DNA of 64,000 nucleotides from Melampsora larici-populina 98AG31 (lineage: Eukaryota > Basidiomycota > Pucciniomycetes > Pucciniales > Melampsoraceae): contig NW_006768775.1 of the NCBI RefSeq assembly GCF_000204055.1, positions 1-64,000 of the forward strand, in the 5' to 3' direction. Every line of letters starts with the position of its first letter. Position 1 is the first letter of the stretch. The notes below the pieces were generated by a model, which ran no database searches, had not been told where the DNA came from, and saw only the letters and a list, made by a program, of their open reading frames with translations. This document shows positions 10,761 through 21,401 of the stretch, in pieces. Both the position numbers and the translations under genes were made by a program.

Positions 10761-10885
10761 GTTGTTTTGTTCACATCATTTCCTTTAATTCAGACAAAAA
10801 TCCAAAGAGATCGGCCACAAAACAGAAGGTGGTAGTGACTTAAAATGGAAAAGGAATCAAAACAAATAGCTCCCACGACTTTCTC

Positions 10886-11215
10886 AACCAGAATCTTGTT
10901 CAATCCCCACGAGGGTTCGGCGACCTCCAAGTACCGTCTTGGGCACATAGGTTGTCGAGACATTATTCAAATCACCACAGCCTAATGGCTATACTCACCT
11001 ACCTCTACATATTGGAATCATGTTCAATCCCCAAAAGGGTTCGGTAGCCTCCAAGTACCGTCTTGGATCCACAGGCTACCAAGACATTTTTCAAACCAGT
11101 CTTGGTGGACTCTAAAACACTTAGCAATACGTTGCAATTATGTTCAATCCCCCGTGGGTTTGGCAGCTTCCAAGTACCGCCCTGGATCAAAAGCTGCCGA
11201 GACATTAATTGTTAA
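10886..11215. repeat. Three hairpin-forming tandem repeats
   Basis: Three related units of about 75-85 bp begin with TGTTCAATCCC at 10897, 11031 and 11141 (spacing 134 and 110 bp). Each contains a CCAAGTACCG core inside an inverted repeat whose stem sequence differs between units but stays paired: GGCGACCT with AGGTTGTC, GGTAGCCT with AGGCTACC, GGCAGCTT with AAGCTGCC. A short minus-strand frame (11005-11205) crosses two units and is not convincing as a gene. Confidence 0.7.
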
Positions 11216-11247
11216 AGGTTTTTAAAGGTCTTTTCACAACACACTTA

Positions 11248-12063
11248 CACTACACAAAATGTTATCTTTACCGGGCGGTAAAGAAAACTACTGACATAGA
11301 AAAGTCCTGAGGCAACAGGAGGAGAGCTAAAAATCTGAAAAAATATGCACCTTGTTCCTAGATGTTGGGGCGTCATGATGAGTATTTTTTTGTATTTTGC
11401 ACGCAGATATTGGTTTATGTACTAACAATAAACGCTGAAAATCATCAAAAACTCACATGTAACAATACCTGAAATTTGGCCCTTGATTTTGAAGACAGGA
11501 TTTTGGAATCTTCAAACATCAATAACTTTTGCAGTTCTGAATCAAATCACTCGATTCAAAGTGCATTAGAAAGGTGAGCCTTTCCTTTACATTTTTCATT
11601 GAGACATCACATCTGTAGCTGGTCTACAAAAGATCCTACAAAGCTATTCATGCAGAACTGTTTGAACATATGCAGAGTGTTTAAATGACTAGATAGCACC
11701 TTACTAACATTATGAAGTGTGAAGGAGAATAGTTCAGCCTTTGAATGAACCAAAAATCGAGTTATTTAGAGCAGAATTGCAAAAGTTATTGAAGTTTTTA
11801 GACCACAAAATATTGTCTTCATACTCATGACCCAAATTTCAGGTATTGTTACATGTGAGTTTTTGATGATTTTCAGCGTTTATTGTTAGTACATAAACCA
11901 ATATCTGCGTGTAAAATACAAAAAAATACTCATCATGACGCCCCAACATCTAGGAACAAGGTGCATATTTTTTCAGATTTTTAGCTCTCTTCCTGTTGCC
12001 TCAGGACTTTTCTATGTCAGTAGTTTTCTTTACCGCCCGGTAAAGATAACATTTTGTGTAGTG
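11248..12063. mobile_element. CACTA-type non-autonomous palindromic element, TSD TTA
   Basis: The element starts CACTACACAAAATG and ends CATTTTGTGTAGTG, flanked on both sides by TTA (11245-11247 and 12064-12066), a 3-bp target duplication as expected of the CACTA (EnSpm/CMC) superfamily. The inverted arms are almost perfect for about 230 bp and continue imperfectly to near the centre, so the whole 816 bp can fold on itself. It includes an inner palindrome TACCGGGCGGTA. There is no transposase frame; it would be moved in trans. Confidence 0.85.
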
Positions 12064-12066
12064 TTA

Positions 12067-12999
12067 AAACATACACTTGGCCAGTTTTCCCAAAAAGGAG
12101 TACGCAAGAAGTATTTTTTTAAAAAACAAAGAGAAACTAAAAGTCACAGGGTAATAAGCAAAAGCTTGGCGACATTAAGATACCTTTTCCAAATTACTGT
12201 CACTACCCATTCTTGTTATTGATTAGATGGCCAAATCTTCTAAGGTGTACTAGTCTCTTATGTATTATAGTTTAGAGAGTGTTATATGCAAATAAGCCAA
12301 AAGCACTCAAAAAAAAAAAAAAAAAAAAGGTCGACCGTATGGTCGACCCTTTTGAGCCGCTTCACTGCCGAGGCTGGAACCGGTCTGCAGGCGAGAAATA
12401 TGTGTGTCCCGGCCATCCACAGGCACATTGCCACGGTCGCCTCTGCGACCAGTCTCCAGACGAGAGACGCGAGCCTCAGCGGTCTGCAGACGAGGTTCAT
12501 GAGCTTTCTGTAGACGGCCTTGGGCCACCTGAAGACGGTATAAGGCATGGTTGAATGGGCGGCGCGCTGCAAAATGCGCCGCACATTGCGCCGCATGAGA
12601 CGCCGCTTTTGATTCTTAATGCACCCACGCGCTCTCTCTCGATTCTCAGTAATGCTTTGCCACACAAAGAAATGGAAGGACATATAATTGCAATAATAAC
12701 TCTATTTGTTTAATAAGAAGTACACTGTTTGTATGTAACCAACAACCCTGCACAAATCATATTTGGTTTCGCTCACAGGATGATTGGCATCAACATTTGA
12801 TGTAAATGCGTCAGGTATCCATGATGAGTTCTTCATTAAGCTTGACTGTATTGACGTTGGCCGTTGGTAATATCCCTGCTTCAATTTTCATTTTGGATGG
12901 CAATTCAAAGGAGAACATTTTAATCATGTCTTGAAATAAGGTCTTGGTCATATATAACCTTGTAAAACCTGAACCACTTGGTCAAATCAGTAAAAGTAT
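12067..12999 (+). other. Gene-free stretch with poly(A) and GC-rich segment
   Basis: A run of 20 A at 12309-12328 is followed by the palindromic GGTCGACC pair (12329-12348). A GC-rich block (12350-12560) repeats GGTCTGCAGGCGAG-like words. I see no supported gene; small frames on either strand lack family features. Confidence 0.4.
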
Positions 13000-14930
13000 C
13001 CTCCACAAATCAATCTGGATGAGAGATAAATTCAATTTGGATGAGAGAGAAAAGAGACACACGCGGCAGTGTAATCTCCAGAAGTATAACCATCATTAGT
13101 GATGCGACTGCGTTCCTCGCGCCAAAGCTTTTCAAGCTGGGTGTCAACAGCCGCCCATATCGAACTGGATCCCTTCCCGATCTGGAAGATGCGGAGTGCC
13201 TCTCGGTGCTTCATTGGAGGCAGATACACAACTGAGCCGGACTTGTTAATAGAATGAAATGGCGGCAACTTTGACTTACAAGGTAAGCTACCCGCGCACG
13301 GGTAGGTTGATCAGTGGCCTCCCATAACGCTTCAACGCCTCCATGGGTACCAGTTGTTCCACATTTATGGGCAATCTGGTAATCTTGAATGAGTAAGTGA
13401 TCCAACCAAGTAAATCAGTAATATATTTGAATTATACTAACTATGGACATGAGATCCTTCAGATGTGGAACGGGCTTGGTGTCGATGACGGCGGCTTTTG
13501 AGTCGTATACCCCACTTAAGACCTGGGGTAGGGTCTTTCAGCCGAGTTCAATTACCTGATGGTATTTGAAGAAACACTCACCGACTGATGCATCTTTTCT
13601 TGGGTGTGGTTGCATGCATTCTTGATGTCAGAACCGTATTGCTTGACACCCCGGGAATCGGATACTCCATGGACCTTGCGTGGCAGGTGTTTGTCCTTCC
13701 AGGCCGCAGGTTTGCGGCCAATTTCAGTCTGTTACAATGGTCCTCATGAACCTGGTTAACAAAATGGTATATATATATGATGTGTAGGGACTTCACCTTG
13801 ACAATGTTGAACAGTGAGTTGGTCAAGATGACCCCGTTGGTCCCTTTGAGTTTGGTATATCCCTCAACCAGGGGCAACGTGACCTTCTTGTCTGCAACTT
13901 GTGCGAGTGCATTCTGGAAGCTGCACTTGATAGATAATATTCCAGATTTTGAAAGATAAATAAAATCAAATTGAAAATGGGAAGTCATTTTTGATTCCAA
14001 AACATTTGAAAGTGATGCGCACCAGTAGCATTGACAAGGCGCTCCATGGCGTGGTGGCCTCAATCTCGGTGGTGCTGGCCGCTGACTCCGGAGTCGCAAC
14101 ATGAGCAGGCGCGGCGTTGGCAGAGCCAGAACTCATGGGGGGCGTCCGTATGTCTTCCGCAAGACATCAAACGGTGTTCTCAAGGCCTTGCACACTGTCA
14201 GCAAGGCCTGCTACAGTTTCCACAAGGCCGGTCACCACGTTAGAAAGCTTGCTTTGCTCCATGAGCAAAGCCATATGAGAGCTGATAAGGGCAATATGCC
14301 GTTGACAAAGACCCATGACCTGGAGTTTGCTTGGATTAATGTCATCTTGGAATCTCAGACTGGTCTATAAAAGAAGCTGACCTGTGTTAGAGTCTGGACG
14401 TATTCCTGATGCATTTCGTCGAAACCATACTTGGTGCACAACCCTTGCAAGAAGGTTTGTTCAGCAATGGTCAGAGGACGTGTCATGTCTGATATGCCAC
14501 CATCATCTGGCTCATCGCCAAGGACAGCCGATTGGGAATCATTACAATTGGGTTCTGGAGTCTGACCCTGGGAACCTGGGGTGAATAACCCGTTAGGTGA
14601 TGATGGCCTTGCCAATATGTTGGGCAGGCTTTGGGAGCTTTTAGAGGTGCCCTCGTCTAAGCCAGGTCCAACGGCTCTTGGAGCAAGGGCCAAGCCTGTG
14701 GCCCCATGCCAACCCAAGTCAAGCATCAACAAGGAACCTTGCATTGGAGTGAGAATGAGAAAAACCAAAAGAATGGGTGGGATAATGAGGATCTTGCTCA
14801 CCTGAAGCATTTGCAAGCGGCCCATGATTGTTCAGGGATCGGAGCAAAAGAGACAAAGATGGAGATTGGTGTTCTCGTGGTGATCGACGATGGTAAGGAC
14901 TAGTACGTTCCGCTGTATAGCACATATGGC
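13000..14930 (-). pseudogene. Decayed multi-exon rust-specific gene, function unknown
   Basis: On the minus strand, blocks between GT...AG introns read as one product: a start near MCYTAERTSPYHRRSP (about 14925), PLANASG, joined through an intron to LALAPRAVGPG...MTRPLTIAEQTFLQGLC, then QDDINPSKLQVMGLCQRHIA, then EIEATTPWSALSMLLVRITF, SFQNALAQVADKKVTLP, VKQYGSDIKNACNHTQEKM, VPHLKDLMS and IGKGSSSIWAAVDTQLEKLW. Two lesions are plain: a TGA after LENTV (near 14180), and an 'intron' of only about 17 bases near 14360-14370 that could not be spliced. It resembles a family I recall as repeated in rust genomes; I cannot give it a function. Confidence 0.5.
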
Positions 14931-16088
14931 TGAGCTTGCCTCTGGTATCAAGAGGGACAAACGGGTAACGTACTAACTGATCTGGGGACAATGGGCATGG
15001 TTGTTGAACCAAGTGAGCTGCGATGTTAAGAATAAGGGGAAGAGTCTGATGAGGAAAACGGGAAAAATGGGTCAAGGAAAAAGGAGTGAGTTGATTTAAA
15101 GTCCTTGGCGTGGTCACAATGAAAATAAAGCCTGTGGAAAATGACCTTTGATGAATTGCGACACATTTTTCTTTGTGTGACTTCAAGGTGCTGTCAGAAT
15201 CAGTGTCACTCTGAATGAATTCAGTGTGATCCAACTTCGAAATTGACTTCATGGGGCTGTCAGAATAAGAGTAACTCAGTGACTCTCCATCAATGTGACG
15301 TCAGGTGATGGTGTCTTCCTTGCAAGTCTCACTTTTCTTATTCCTTCCAGGCCAGCCCACAACCCTTTACCTGGTGAACGTGGATTGCTTTTCACCAGGT
15401 ATGGATGAGGCAGCCCAGCTCCAAGGCCAAGATAGACAAATACAAGAGACATGGTGGATGGATTGCCTGTGTTCATTTCTACATAAACAAATGCAATAAT
15501 TGCATTTCAAAGAGTTCTGGAGAAAGCTCAGGAGGGGCCCAGTGCTATTGATTCGAGCACTCCATCTGATCGATTAGGATCTGAAGGTGGTTTTGAATGG
15601 CCTGAAGGGGTGTTTAAGCGATTGAAAGATGGTTGTTTCATTGCGATGGCTGAGTTAGCCTTGAAACATCTTTCTCGTTCTGGCCAAATCAGGTACACCT
15701 TCGGCTCAGGCTGGTGAAATGGCCTGACCTGAACGCCATGCTCAGGGCCTGATGGCGCGGTTGGTGGCTTCGAAACCGCCATGCTGGAAAACTTTTGGGC
15801 AACCGCCTTTTATTATATCCTTTCATTTCCAATCTTCATCCCATGTGTAGCACACTCACTCCATTTTACACTCATATCCTTCTCCTTAGAATTTTATCAT
15901 CCTTCTGAACTCCTATTATTGTACCCACACCACTATTTTTTGTATAAGCAAAGAGCTGCAAAAGGTCTATTATCTTTTTTTGCATTTTAAACCTGTTGCA
16001 TTGTACTCAACCTGCCTGCTTCGGACCTTGAGCTCATCTTGACGCATAACTCAGAAGCTACAGGTTGAGCGATTCTTTCAGCGTCAAA
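14931..16088. other. Stretch without a supported gene
   Basis: It contains a minus-strand frame of 84 codons (15528-15782, MAVSKPPTAPSGPEHG...) of unknown meaning, and two similar copies of a GGGCTGTCAGAAT-type segment (about 15190 and 15255, including GTGACT/GTGATC neighbours). From about 15800 it becomes the AT-rich 5' flank of the oxygenase gene. Confidence 0.3.
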
Positions 16089-17382
16089 ATGATGGAAGAT
16101 GTTATAAAGAAACCAAAGCATAAGTCTCCTAGCACTCTCAGATGTCGCAAAGCACATTCCGACAAAAAAAAGGCTGAGCGTAAGGCCAAGAATCGTCCAC
16201 CGCCCAACCATCGGGTCACCAAGATTGCAGCTTTAACTGAACTCTATGGACTCCCTCCCGACACCAAGTTTTTATTCTTCAAGAAAGGCCAACCGAAACC
16301 ATTTCGCATCCACTTTGGCACCGTCGTCTGCCTTGATGAAGACACCAGCCAACTTCTCTTGGTTGCACGTTTCGTCGAGCAAACTCCTCTCAACAAAGCA
16401 CTATTTGAACAATACAACCATGTGATCTCAACAGTCTACCATCATGCAAAGGCTCGTGGAGTGGTCAAGATCAACGGGGCCGCTAAAAGGGTCAGAGCAC
16501 TCACCAAGCTCTATGGCAAGATGCACACGGCAGGCTTCAGGCCAGGATACGATCACTTCGTAAAAGCAGGCAAGTCTCAATATCCATTTAGAACCAGATC
16601 TTCGCCTTGCATTCATTAACATTCCTTCGATCTCAGGTGTGTACGCTTTCAACGCCACCACGAGTGGTCAGTTATGGCGAATGCAAGAGGACCTTGAACG
16701 CCAAGGCAACTTGCCAGCTATCGAAAACTTTTACACCGAAAGATTTGCTGCTTCATCTTCCTACGCTTTCAATTCAAACACTGAACTAGCGTCATGAGTC
16801 GGGGTCCCCTCTTGGGCTGGTGAATCTTTTTACGTATCTCCCAATGCGCAAGTGTTTGCCTCCAACATAGCGGTAACATTCGATGAATTTGTGAATGCCA
16901 AACATACCGACTTAGATGAAAGCAAGTATGCGTTTGGTTTCTTCACCAGAATCAATCGCAAGACTGGTGAACTCTACTCACTTGAAAACAATGTCTTTCA
17001 AGGTGACACTGTGGGTGCCAGTTTCATTTTGGACGACTATAATATCTCGGTGGACTATGATGCTTGTGATGGCGTAGTTGAAATGCTTTGGTCATCTCAA
17101 ATCCAACACCACTCCTTGGGTTTGAAAACCTACAACGACAAATTGGCGCAAGTCATACCCTCAAGAGGGTCTATCACACATTTTGGTTGTGTGTGCCAGA
17201 TCAACAGACGATTGGTCGAAAGGATCATGGAGGTGAATGACATGCGCGGGGACTTGAGTGAAGACGATTGGGTCAAAGTGCGGAGCCAACTTCTTACAGG
17301 CTATCCTGAAGAAGCGCGCAAAAAGTTGGTCCGCTTAGCTGAGAAAAAAGGGCTTGATGACTTTCATTTGGTTACATCCTAA
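16089..17382 (+). pseudogene. TET/JBP-like 2OG-Fe(II) oxygenase, one nonsense codon
   Basis: Exon 1 runs from ATG 16089 to 16569, and exon 2 from 16637 to the stop at 17382. The intron would use a GC-AG pair (GCAAGT ... CTCAG); this is the join that keeps the frame (KA-GVYAFN). The basic N-terminal segment is followed by VTKIAALTELYGLPPDTKFL. The dioxygenase signature is in exon 2: NAKHTDLD, giving the iron-binding HxD (His codon 16903-16905), and SITHFGCVCQINRRLV, giving the distal His (17179-17181) and an Arg for 2-oxoglutarate. This matches the Tet-like 2OG-Fe(II) oxygenase family expanded in basidiomycetes, whose animal relatives oxidise 5-methylcytosine. A TGA at 16795-16797, just before VGVPSWAGE, interrupts it; everything else is open. 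Substrate and activity are inferred only. Confidence 0.75.
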
Positions 17383-18410
17383 CCATCCATTTCTATTCAT
17401 GCTTCCGTCTGTTACACATCTCTACTATCACTTTCTATCGATGTTGTTCTTTCCCTTTGTTTCTCTCTGCATTTGGTTACTGGAAGAACCAGGCAATGTT
17501 TATCTTTTGACGTTTTGCGTCCATCAGTTGTACTTATTTACCTTTGTGTAATAACTATTGCAGATGACTTGATTTCCAACGTTCTCTTTTGACAAGTCTT
17601 TGGAGAGCGGGAATGAAAGGGAGATACATTGTCTTATCTCTTTCTCTTACTCCTTCACTGTACTGAAATGATGTGCCGCGCGAAGCGCGTTCCAACCACA
17701 ACACTTGACATCATCATGCACTTGGTTGAGGTGGCCAATGGCACCTTACGTGATTGTTTACCCTACCCATTCACGTTCTAATGGATGTCGTGTTTTTGGT
17801 TTGGGTTTAATTTGATCAAGCTTTGAGTTAACCGTGTAATATAGTCAACACAATATATGGTTGATCACAAATCCATGATCTTCGATCATATCAAAAGAGA
17901 TGATCAATTTGTCCACTTCACCCATTCACCTATTGAAATTGATACTCGTTATTGAGCGAACCAGCCTCCGTGTGGTGGCACTCAAGAGAGTGCTTCCTTT
18001 GTGTGTATGCAAACAAACCTTCCGATATACGTGTCAACACTCGAGTATGACGCGTCGTACTCGACATAATCAACGAGTTTGTCAATACTCGTTATCGCAA
18101 TGTGGCTAGATTCCCAGCCAGTTAACAGATATCCATGGGGATTGTTGACCCAGATTGATGCAGAGTCACAACATTCGGCCTCAAAAGAAGAGGCCGATCT
18201 TATGATATATGATATATCATATCATCAAACAAACACGGCCATGAAGCTTGCGATCTCGGCAAAAGGCCAGAGTTCCACAGGTGACTAAGTGGAGAGCGCC
18301 TCAAGCTTGGCTCAGCTGACTATTTAAGTAGGTAGCCTTCTGTGTTTCCTTCTTCCACATCTCCATCAAATTTTTTATTTCTTCTGGTTGACTTTCCAGT
18401 TCCTCTCATC
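17383..18410 (+). other. Intergenic stretch
   Basis: Pyrimidine-rich 3' flank of the oxygenase gene, then AT-rich sequence with ATATATCATATCAT palindromic words near 18205-18230. A likely promoter region for the next gene; no gene seen. Confidence 0.4.
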
Positions 18411-19324
18411 ATGATTCTTTGTCCCAGATGGTGGGAGAACCCCACACCCCAAGAACTTGCATATTTTAACTCCCTAGACGGCCGATCGAAATCAGAAATA
18501 TTGAGATGGGACATCAACCACCGATCCCACCCATGCATCCGTGCCAGAATGGATGAGTGCTTTGACTGTGGCGAGTTTGGCCACAGACGCCCATGTATCA
18601 GCACCAATCCGTTCCCTTGCCCGCCCCCGTTTCAAGATTGGCGCCGTTCGATCAATGGGAAGTCCTACTCCAAGGGCAAGTTGCGCATGTCACTAGCCGA
18701 CCTTGCAGCTCTGGAAGCTGAACAAGGTAAGCCAACTTCACATCAGCAAGGGAAGAGATCCCTTGAAGACTGACTGTGAATACGTTTGCACAGCAATTGA
18801 AGCCCCCATGGACTTGTCTTCCGAAGATATCGAACTTCTGGAGTCACTGGAGCAAGCTGGTAAGTCCTTATCTCAAAAGATGACCTCCATAGTCTTAAGG
18901 CTTTTGACACCTTTGTGAACAGCGTCCACGGCCAGCCAGGTCACCTCAACCATCACTCCCATCCTCTCCCAAGATGGTTCAAATGGTAATGAAGAGTCAT
19001 CATACTACACCACACAAGAATCAGCCCAAGTCAACCCAGTGGTTGTTGACTTGACCAAAGGTAAGTAGTGATGTTAGCTCTCCAGAAGCCCATTCTGATT
19101 GGCCTGTTCCTTTAGAATCAGAACACGATGCTCCGACTCCTATCGTTTCAAACCCTATGTCTGCCAAGGAAGTTGCCTTATGGGAGGCCATCGAGGCAGC
19201 TGGTGAGTTGACCCCTGTGACCTTAACCTCAGAGGGAACTCCGACTGTGGACAAAAGTGGTCCACATGCGTGGGACGGCAGTCACTTAAGGAAAACCCTT
19301 GCCAAACAAGATATTAAACGTTGA
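18411..19324 (+). CDS. 242-aa protein with a zinc-knuckle-like motif, four exons
   Basis: Exons 18411-18726, 18794-18859, 18923-19060 and 19116-19324. All three introns have GT...AG borders and sit in phase 1, and the coding total is 729 bases, so the gene is open from MILCPRWWENP to the final stop. Residues 50-62 read CFDCGEFGHRRPC (C-x2-C-x4-H-x3-C), one residue short of a standard CCHC knuckle. Then comes PPPFQDWRRSINGKSYSKGK, a basic segment, and an acidic Ser/Thr-rich tail in which a short unit recurs (LESLEQAG, then WEAIEAAG). It lies 1 kb downstream of the TET/JBP-like gene on the same strand. The motif suggests nucleic-acid binding. I do not recognise the family with certainty. An apparent 30-base GT...AG segment at 19202-19231 reads through in frame and need not be an intron. 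Confidence 0.6.
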
Positions 19325-20167
19325 CGTGAGGCTCCAATTAACTTCTCATATCGCTCATTTAAATGTCTTACTTATGTCACCCCTCACCCTCTGTCTCTGT
19401 GTGCTTAGGTGGACAACGCGCGCAGACTGTGCCGCCTTCGTTCAAATATTAACCTGACTCACGTAATATTTGAACGTGAGTGAAACAAATACTCAACATA
19501 TTATATTTGCTTGGAACCCAACAAGTGGCGTGATAGTGTTTCCATTTATTATTTAGGCTCCAATAAGAAGTCTCGAAAAGATAAAAATATTATATACGTT
19601 TTTTTGGGTTTTTATTTCTTACTGCCTGAAGATGACTCCAATTTTTCACTCTAAAGATATTGCAATATACACGTTGGAACTACAAGCAGATGATGACTCA
19701 AACTTATCACTCATATTATATTAATTATATACGTTTTTTTTTTGGTTTTTATTTCTTACTGCCTGAAGATGCCTCCAATTTCTCACTCTAAAGATATCAC
19801 AATATACACGTTGGAACTACAAGCAGATGATGACTCAAACTTATCACTCATATTATATTAATAGTGTTGGACCCCAACACTATTTGTGATACTATTTCAT
19901 TTTGATACTATTTCCTTTTGTTATTGATACTCAAAGCAGATGTCTCGAAAAGAATAAGATATTGTATTTTATAGAAATTGTGTGAATGAAATTCCTTCTG
20001 TGATTTTCTATGACTGAAACATTTAACTGGTTTGTATAGAACCACCAAATAGGTGGTTCTATACTAAGCTCACAAACAGCGCGAATTGGTGCAAGCAGGC
20101 ATACACAGAAGAAAAATGAGTTGAAATTGAACATTTCAACTTTTGCAGCATATATGTATGACCACTG
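19325..20167. repeat. AT-rich flank with hairpin and 135-bp tandem duplication
   Basis: A perfect 13-bp stem (CGTTCAAATATTA at about 19439 and TAATATTTGAACG at about 19464) forms a hairpin. From 19588 to about 19862 a unit of about 135 bp with TATACGTTTTTTTGGGTTTT, ATTTCTTACTGCCTGAAGAT and CACGTTGGAACTACAAGCAG occurs twice in tandem, with few differences. No gene. Confidence 0.75.
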
Positions 20168-20527
20168 TCAAAAGAAAGTTGTCGTTGAGGTGGATGCAAC
20201 TTGCTTCCCCTTGTTTTTAGGCCCCTTATTAGCAGTTTGCTTCGTAATTGCCGGACGGAAGGGTTCTTCTACCCATTTCTTGATACCTTTACTGATAGCC
20301 TGATTCCACTCATCGGGTGTCACCCTAGGATAAACATATTGCGATAACTTTCGATGGGTAGCCCCACTATAGTGCGAGGCTGAGTTGAGCACGTAAGAAT
20401 TGGTTATTGTATGAGTCATACAATAAAGCTTTTGCAGAGCTTCTGAGAAATTTTGAGTTGGCTTGGAATCAAGTCTTTTCGTGTTTCGTGTAGGATGGTT
20501 CTGACCTAAGAGTGTGCACAATAGCAC
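20168..20527 (-). CDS. Open frame of unknown function
   Basis: A frame of 119 codons with natural-looking composition (SYVLNSASHYSGATHRKLSQ, then VTPDEWNQAISKGIKKWVEE) and a Lys/Thr/Ser-rich tail ending TSTTTFF. Its first codons overlap the 20503 repeats, so the true start is unsure. It could be the last exon of a longer gene or of the upstream transposon. I do not recognise it. Confidence 0.3.
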   Translation of the reverse strand: MLLCTLLGQNHPTRNTKRLDSKPTQNFSEALQKLYCMTHTITNSYVLNSASHYSGATHRKLSQYVYPRVTPDEWNQAISKGIKKWVEEPFRPAITKQTANKGPKNKGKQVASTSTTTFF

Positions 20528-20963
20528 GATGAGAACCTCTGCCTAACACCAAAACTAACAAGATGATTCTGACCTAAGAGTGTGCACAATAGCACGATGA
20601 GAACCTCTGCCTAACACCAAAACTAACAAGATGATTCTGACCTATAAGTGGTACAGATGATTAGTATAAGTTATCTCTGTTTCGATAACTGATCTTTTGG
20701 GACTATAAGAGATGGATGTTTCTCTTTCCAAAGATAATGATTTTATTCACCTAAGAGTGTGCACAATAGCACAATGAGAACCTCTGCCTAACACCAAAAC
20801 TAACAAGATGATTCTGACCTAAAGTAACCAATAGAAATAGTTAGAAAAGAATAAATATTACTAATAAGGAATTATAAGATGAGTACCTATAAGTGGTACA
20901 GATGATTAGTATAAGTTATCTCTGTTTTGATAACTGATCTTTTGGGACTATAAGAGATGGATG
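20503..20963. repeat. Interspersed direct repeats (units A and B)
   Basis: Unit A, about 66 bp (AAGAGTGTGCACAATAGCAC ... CTAACAAGATGATTCTGACC), occurs in perfect tandem at about 20505-20635 and again at about 20752-20818. Unit B, about 78 bp (CTATAAGTGGTACAGATGAT ... GACTATAAGAGATGGATGT), occurs at about 20642 and 20887. The order A-A-B-A-B shows stepwise duplication. Confidence 0.8.
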
Positions 20964-21401
20964 TCTATAACAGTTGAAGACATAATCCAAACATAACCAC
21001 AATCAAAAACAACAACATTAATTTGAATAATAATCAGAAAGAAAGAAAAATAGAAATTTACGTACTTCTCTTTCCAAAGATGAGGAAAGAGAAGTACGCT
21101 TGAATTCACACTGGACAAGTATAAGTACCAATTCGATCTACCAAACTAATTGGGGCAAGTATTTTGTAATTATTTCATCATCGGTTTATCTTAATTAATT
21201 CTCCTTCTCCTTTCGTGTCTTCTAGTCATTTGTCAGTGTAATGTATTTACTTAAGTCGATTGCACATTTCAACAGCTTCTTTCCTTTCCAATCTTTGGAT
21301 GTGCATCTGAGTCGCCCGACAGTGGCCTTCGTGGCAGTTGTGTTGAACATTCAAGATTTGGTCCACATCCTGTTTGGATATCAAAGTAGGTCAGGTGAGG
21401 G
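20964..21401. other. Gene-free stretch
   Basis: AT-rich sequence with an inverted pair around 21058-21100 (ACGTACTTCTCTTTCC and GGAAAGAGAAGTACG). No gene. It lies just 3' of the transposase. Confidence 0.4.

Noticed and set aside
10897..11160. TTCAATCCC words as T-arms of tRNA genes or a tRNA-derived SINE
   Set aside because: No acceptor stem, D-arm or anticodon arm could be built around them on either strand.
11005..11205. Minus-strand frame over the tandem repeats
   Set aside because: The repeated peptide simply mirrors the DNA repeats, and the stems, not the codons, are conserved.
12279..12683. Several short frames on both strands in the GC-rich block
   Set aside because: They are open mainly because of composition and the poly(A) run; no family features or splice structure.
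19202..19231. 30-base GT...AG intron in the zinc-knuckle-like gene
   Set aside because: Far shorter than usable fungal introns, and it reads through in frame.
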